A stretch of DNA of 64,000 bases, from contig CP129469.1 in assembly GCA_030583665.1 (NCBI GenBank), positions 496,001 to 560,000 of the forward strand, read 5' to 3'. Each line of letters starts with the position of its first letter. Within the stretch, counting starts at the first letter, position 1. Shown here piece by piece: positions 63,503 through 64,000 of the stretch. The notes beneath the pieces are model-generated. The model did not search any database, was not told the origin of the DNA, and was given only the letters and a program-made list of their open reading frames with translations. This stretch comes from Candidatus Jettenia sp. AMX2 (GTDB lineage: Bacteria > Planctomycetota > Brocadiia > Brocadiales > Brocadiaceae). The position numbers and the translations under genes were made by a program.

Positions 63503-64000
63503 TTACAGTGTTCTCTTATCAGGCTGAATCTTTACCACGTTTATGATGTTCACCATTTGATGATTCTGAAGCCGTTCGTTTCCCTTAATGACGACTTTCA
63601 TTCCTTCTTCCAGCTCAGGCGATTCGATACCAGCCATTATTCCGTGATATCCTGTTACTTTTACCGGTATCATCCTGGCAAATGAATCGACAACTGCAAA
63701 TACAACGGTGTTTCCTAACACAGGAATAAGAGCATCCCTTTTTACCAGAAGGGTCTTTCTCTCTTCTCCTCTCGGTAAGCTTACCCTTGCTTCTGCTCCT
63801 GCAATAAGTGAGTGGGAGTTGTTGATACGAATCTTTACGGGAAAGGTTCTTGTTGCAATATCACCGTGGGGTACTACGGTAAAGATTTTTCCGTGAATCT
63901 CCCTCCCGCGCGTTCTTACCGGTATCTCCATTCCCGGTGTAAGTAAAATGCATACCTCTTCTGGTACGTTTACAATAACGTCTACAATATCATCCCGTGC
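63503..64000 (-). CDS. RND efflux adaptor (partial, runs off the right edge)
   Basis: The last 166 codons of a membrane-fusion protein; the frame is open to the window end. It contains the beta-barrel and membrane-proximal domain text 'VPHGDIATRTFPVKIRINNS', 'GAEARVSLPRGE', and the closing 'GMKVVIKGNERLQNHQMVNI'. It joins the RND permease to an outer-membrane channel. It has the same direction as the permease gene and must be transcribed first. Confidence 0.85.
   Translation of the reverse strand, partial: ARDDIVDVIVNVPEEVCILLTPGMEIPVRTRGREIHGKIFTVVPHGDIATRTFPVKIRINNSHSLIAGAEARVSLPRGEERKTLLVKRDALIPVLGNTVVFAVVDSFARMIPVKVTGYHGIMAGIESPELEEGMKVVIKGNERLQNHQMVNIINVVKIQPDKRTL

Noticed and set aside
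1-64000. tRNA, rRNA or known riboswitch genes
   Set aside because: No TPsiC-like arm with cloverleaf, no rRNA segment, and no cobalamin-riboswitch box was found by eye, even beside the corrinoid genes. A covariance-model scan would be decisive.

Overview
The window is a low-to-moderate G+C bacterial chromosome segment with ordinary genes, many lineage-specific intergenic repeats and one clear accessory island. It carries a complete bacterial-type acetyl-CoA synthase/CO dehydrogenase cluster, aminofutalosine synthase (MqnE), ycfL/lpoB-type lipoproteins, RND and MacAB-type pumps, and B12-binding radical SAM and B12-dependent methyl-transfer proteins. Together these fit an anaerobic Gram-negative autotroph. 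The closest fit I know is an anammox planctomycete (Kuenenia/Brocadia/Jettenia group). This is inferred from gene content only; there is no rRNA gene to confirm it.

Layout. 0-6 kb is a worn accessory region. It holds a VOC protein, a nucleoside-phosphorylase-like protein, the C-terminal stub of a Lon/BrxL-like protease cut by an internally deleted insertion sequence, a 111-bp MITE-like element, two lipoproteins, and a frameshifted superinfection-immunity/SHOCT gene. 6.3-13.0 kb is a minus-strand island. An RtcR-like CARF-AAA+ activator is followed by tandem upstream repeats and an excellent sigma-54 promoter. The promoter drives an operon encoding a HsdM/HsdS-like protein fused to a histidine kinase, an overlapping response regulator, a small zinc-ribbon protein, a helix-hairpin-helix-like protein and a PD-(D/E)XK nuclease-like protein. 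This is the best candidate here for an undescribed system, probably defence or nucleic-acid stress. 13-24 kb holds a RAYT transposase remnant, a DUF2442 protein, ABC and MacAB-type export genes, and a COG3014/YcfL/LpoB lipoprotein operon.

24-35 kb is mostly housekeeping: a PhnP-like hydrolase, a SUMF1-type protein, a cysteine hydrolase, an mqnE operon, mazG and hemB. 35-41 kb has a SNF2 helicase and its SWIM-domain companion. 41.2-53.3 kb is the Wood-Ljungdahl carbonyl-branch cluster in the order cooC, cooS/acsA, acsB, clpP-like, acsC, acsV, cooC2, acsD, acsE. CooS makes CO, AcsE moves the methyl group from methyl-tetrahydrofolate to the corrinoid protein AcsCD, AcsV reactivates the corrinoid, AcsB assembles acetyl-CoA, and the CooC ATPases supply nickel. 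The embedded ClpP paralogue has Asn where the catalytic Asp should be.

53-64 kb holds a thioesterase, a radical SAM protein, a cold-shock gene, three nested insertion sequences and an RND pump whose adaptor gene runs off the right edge. Intergenic gaps throughout contain several families of short palindromic (REP-like) repeats.
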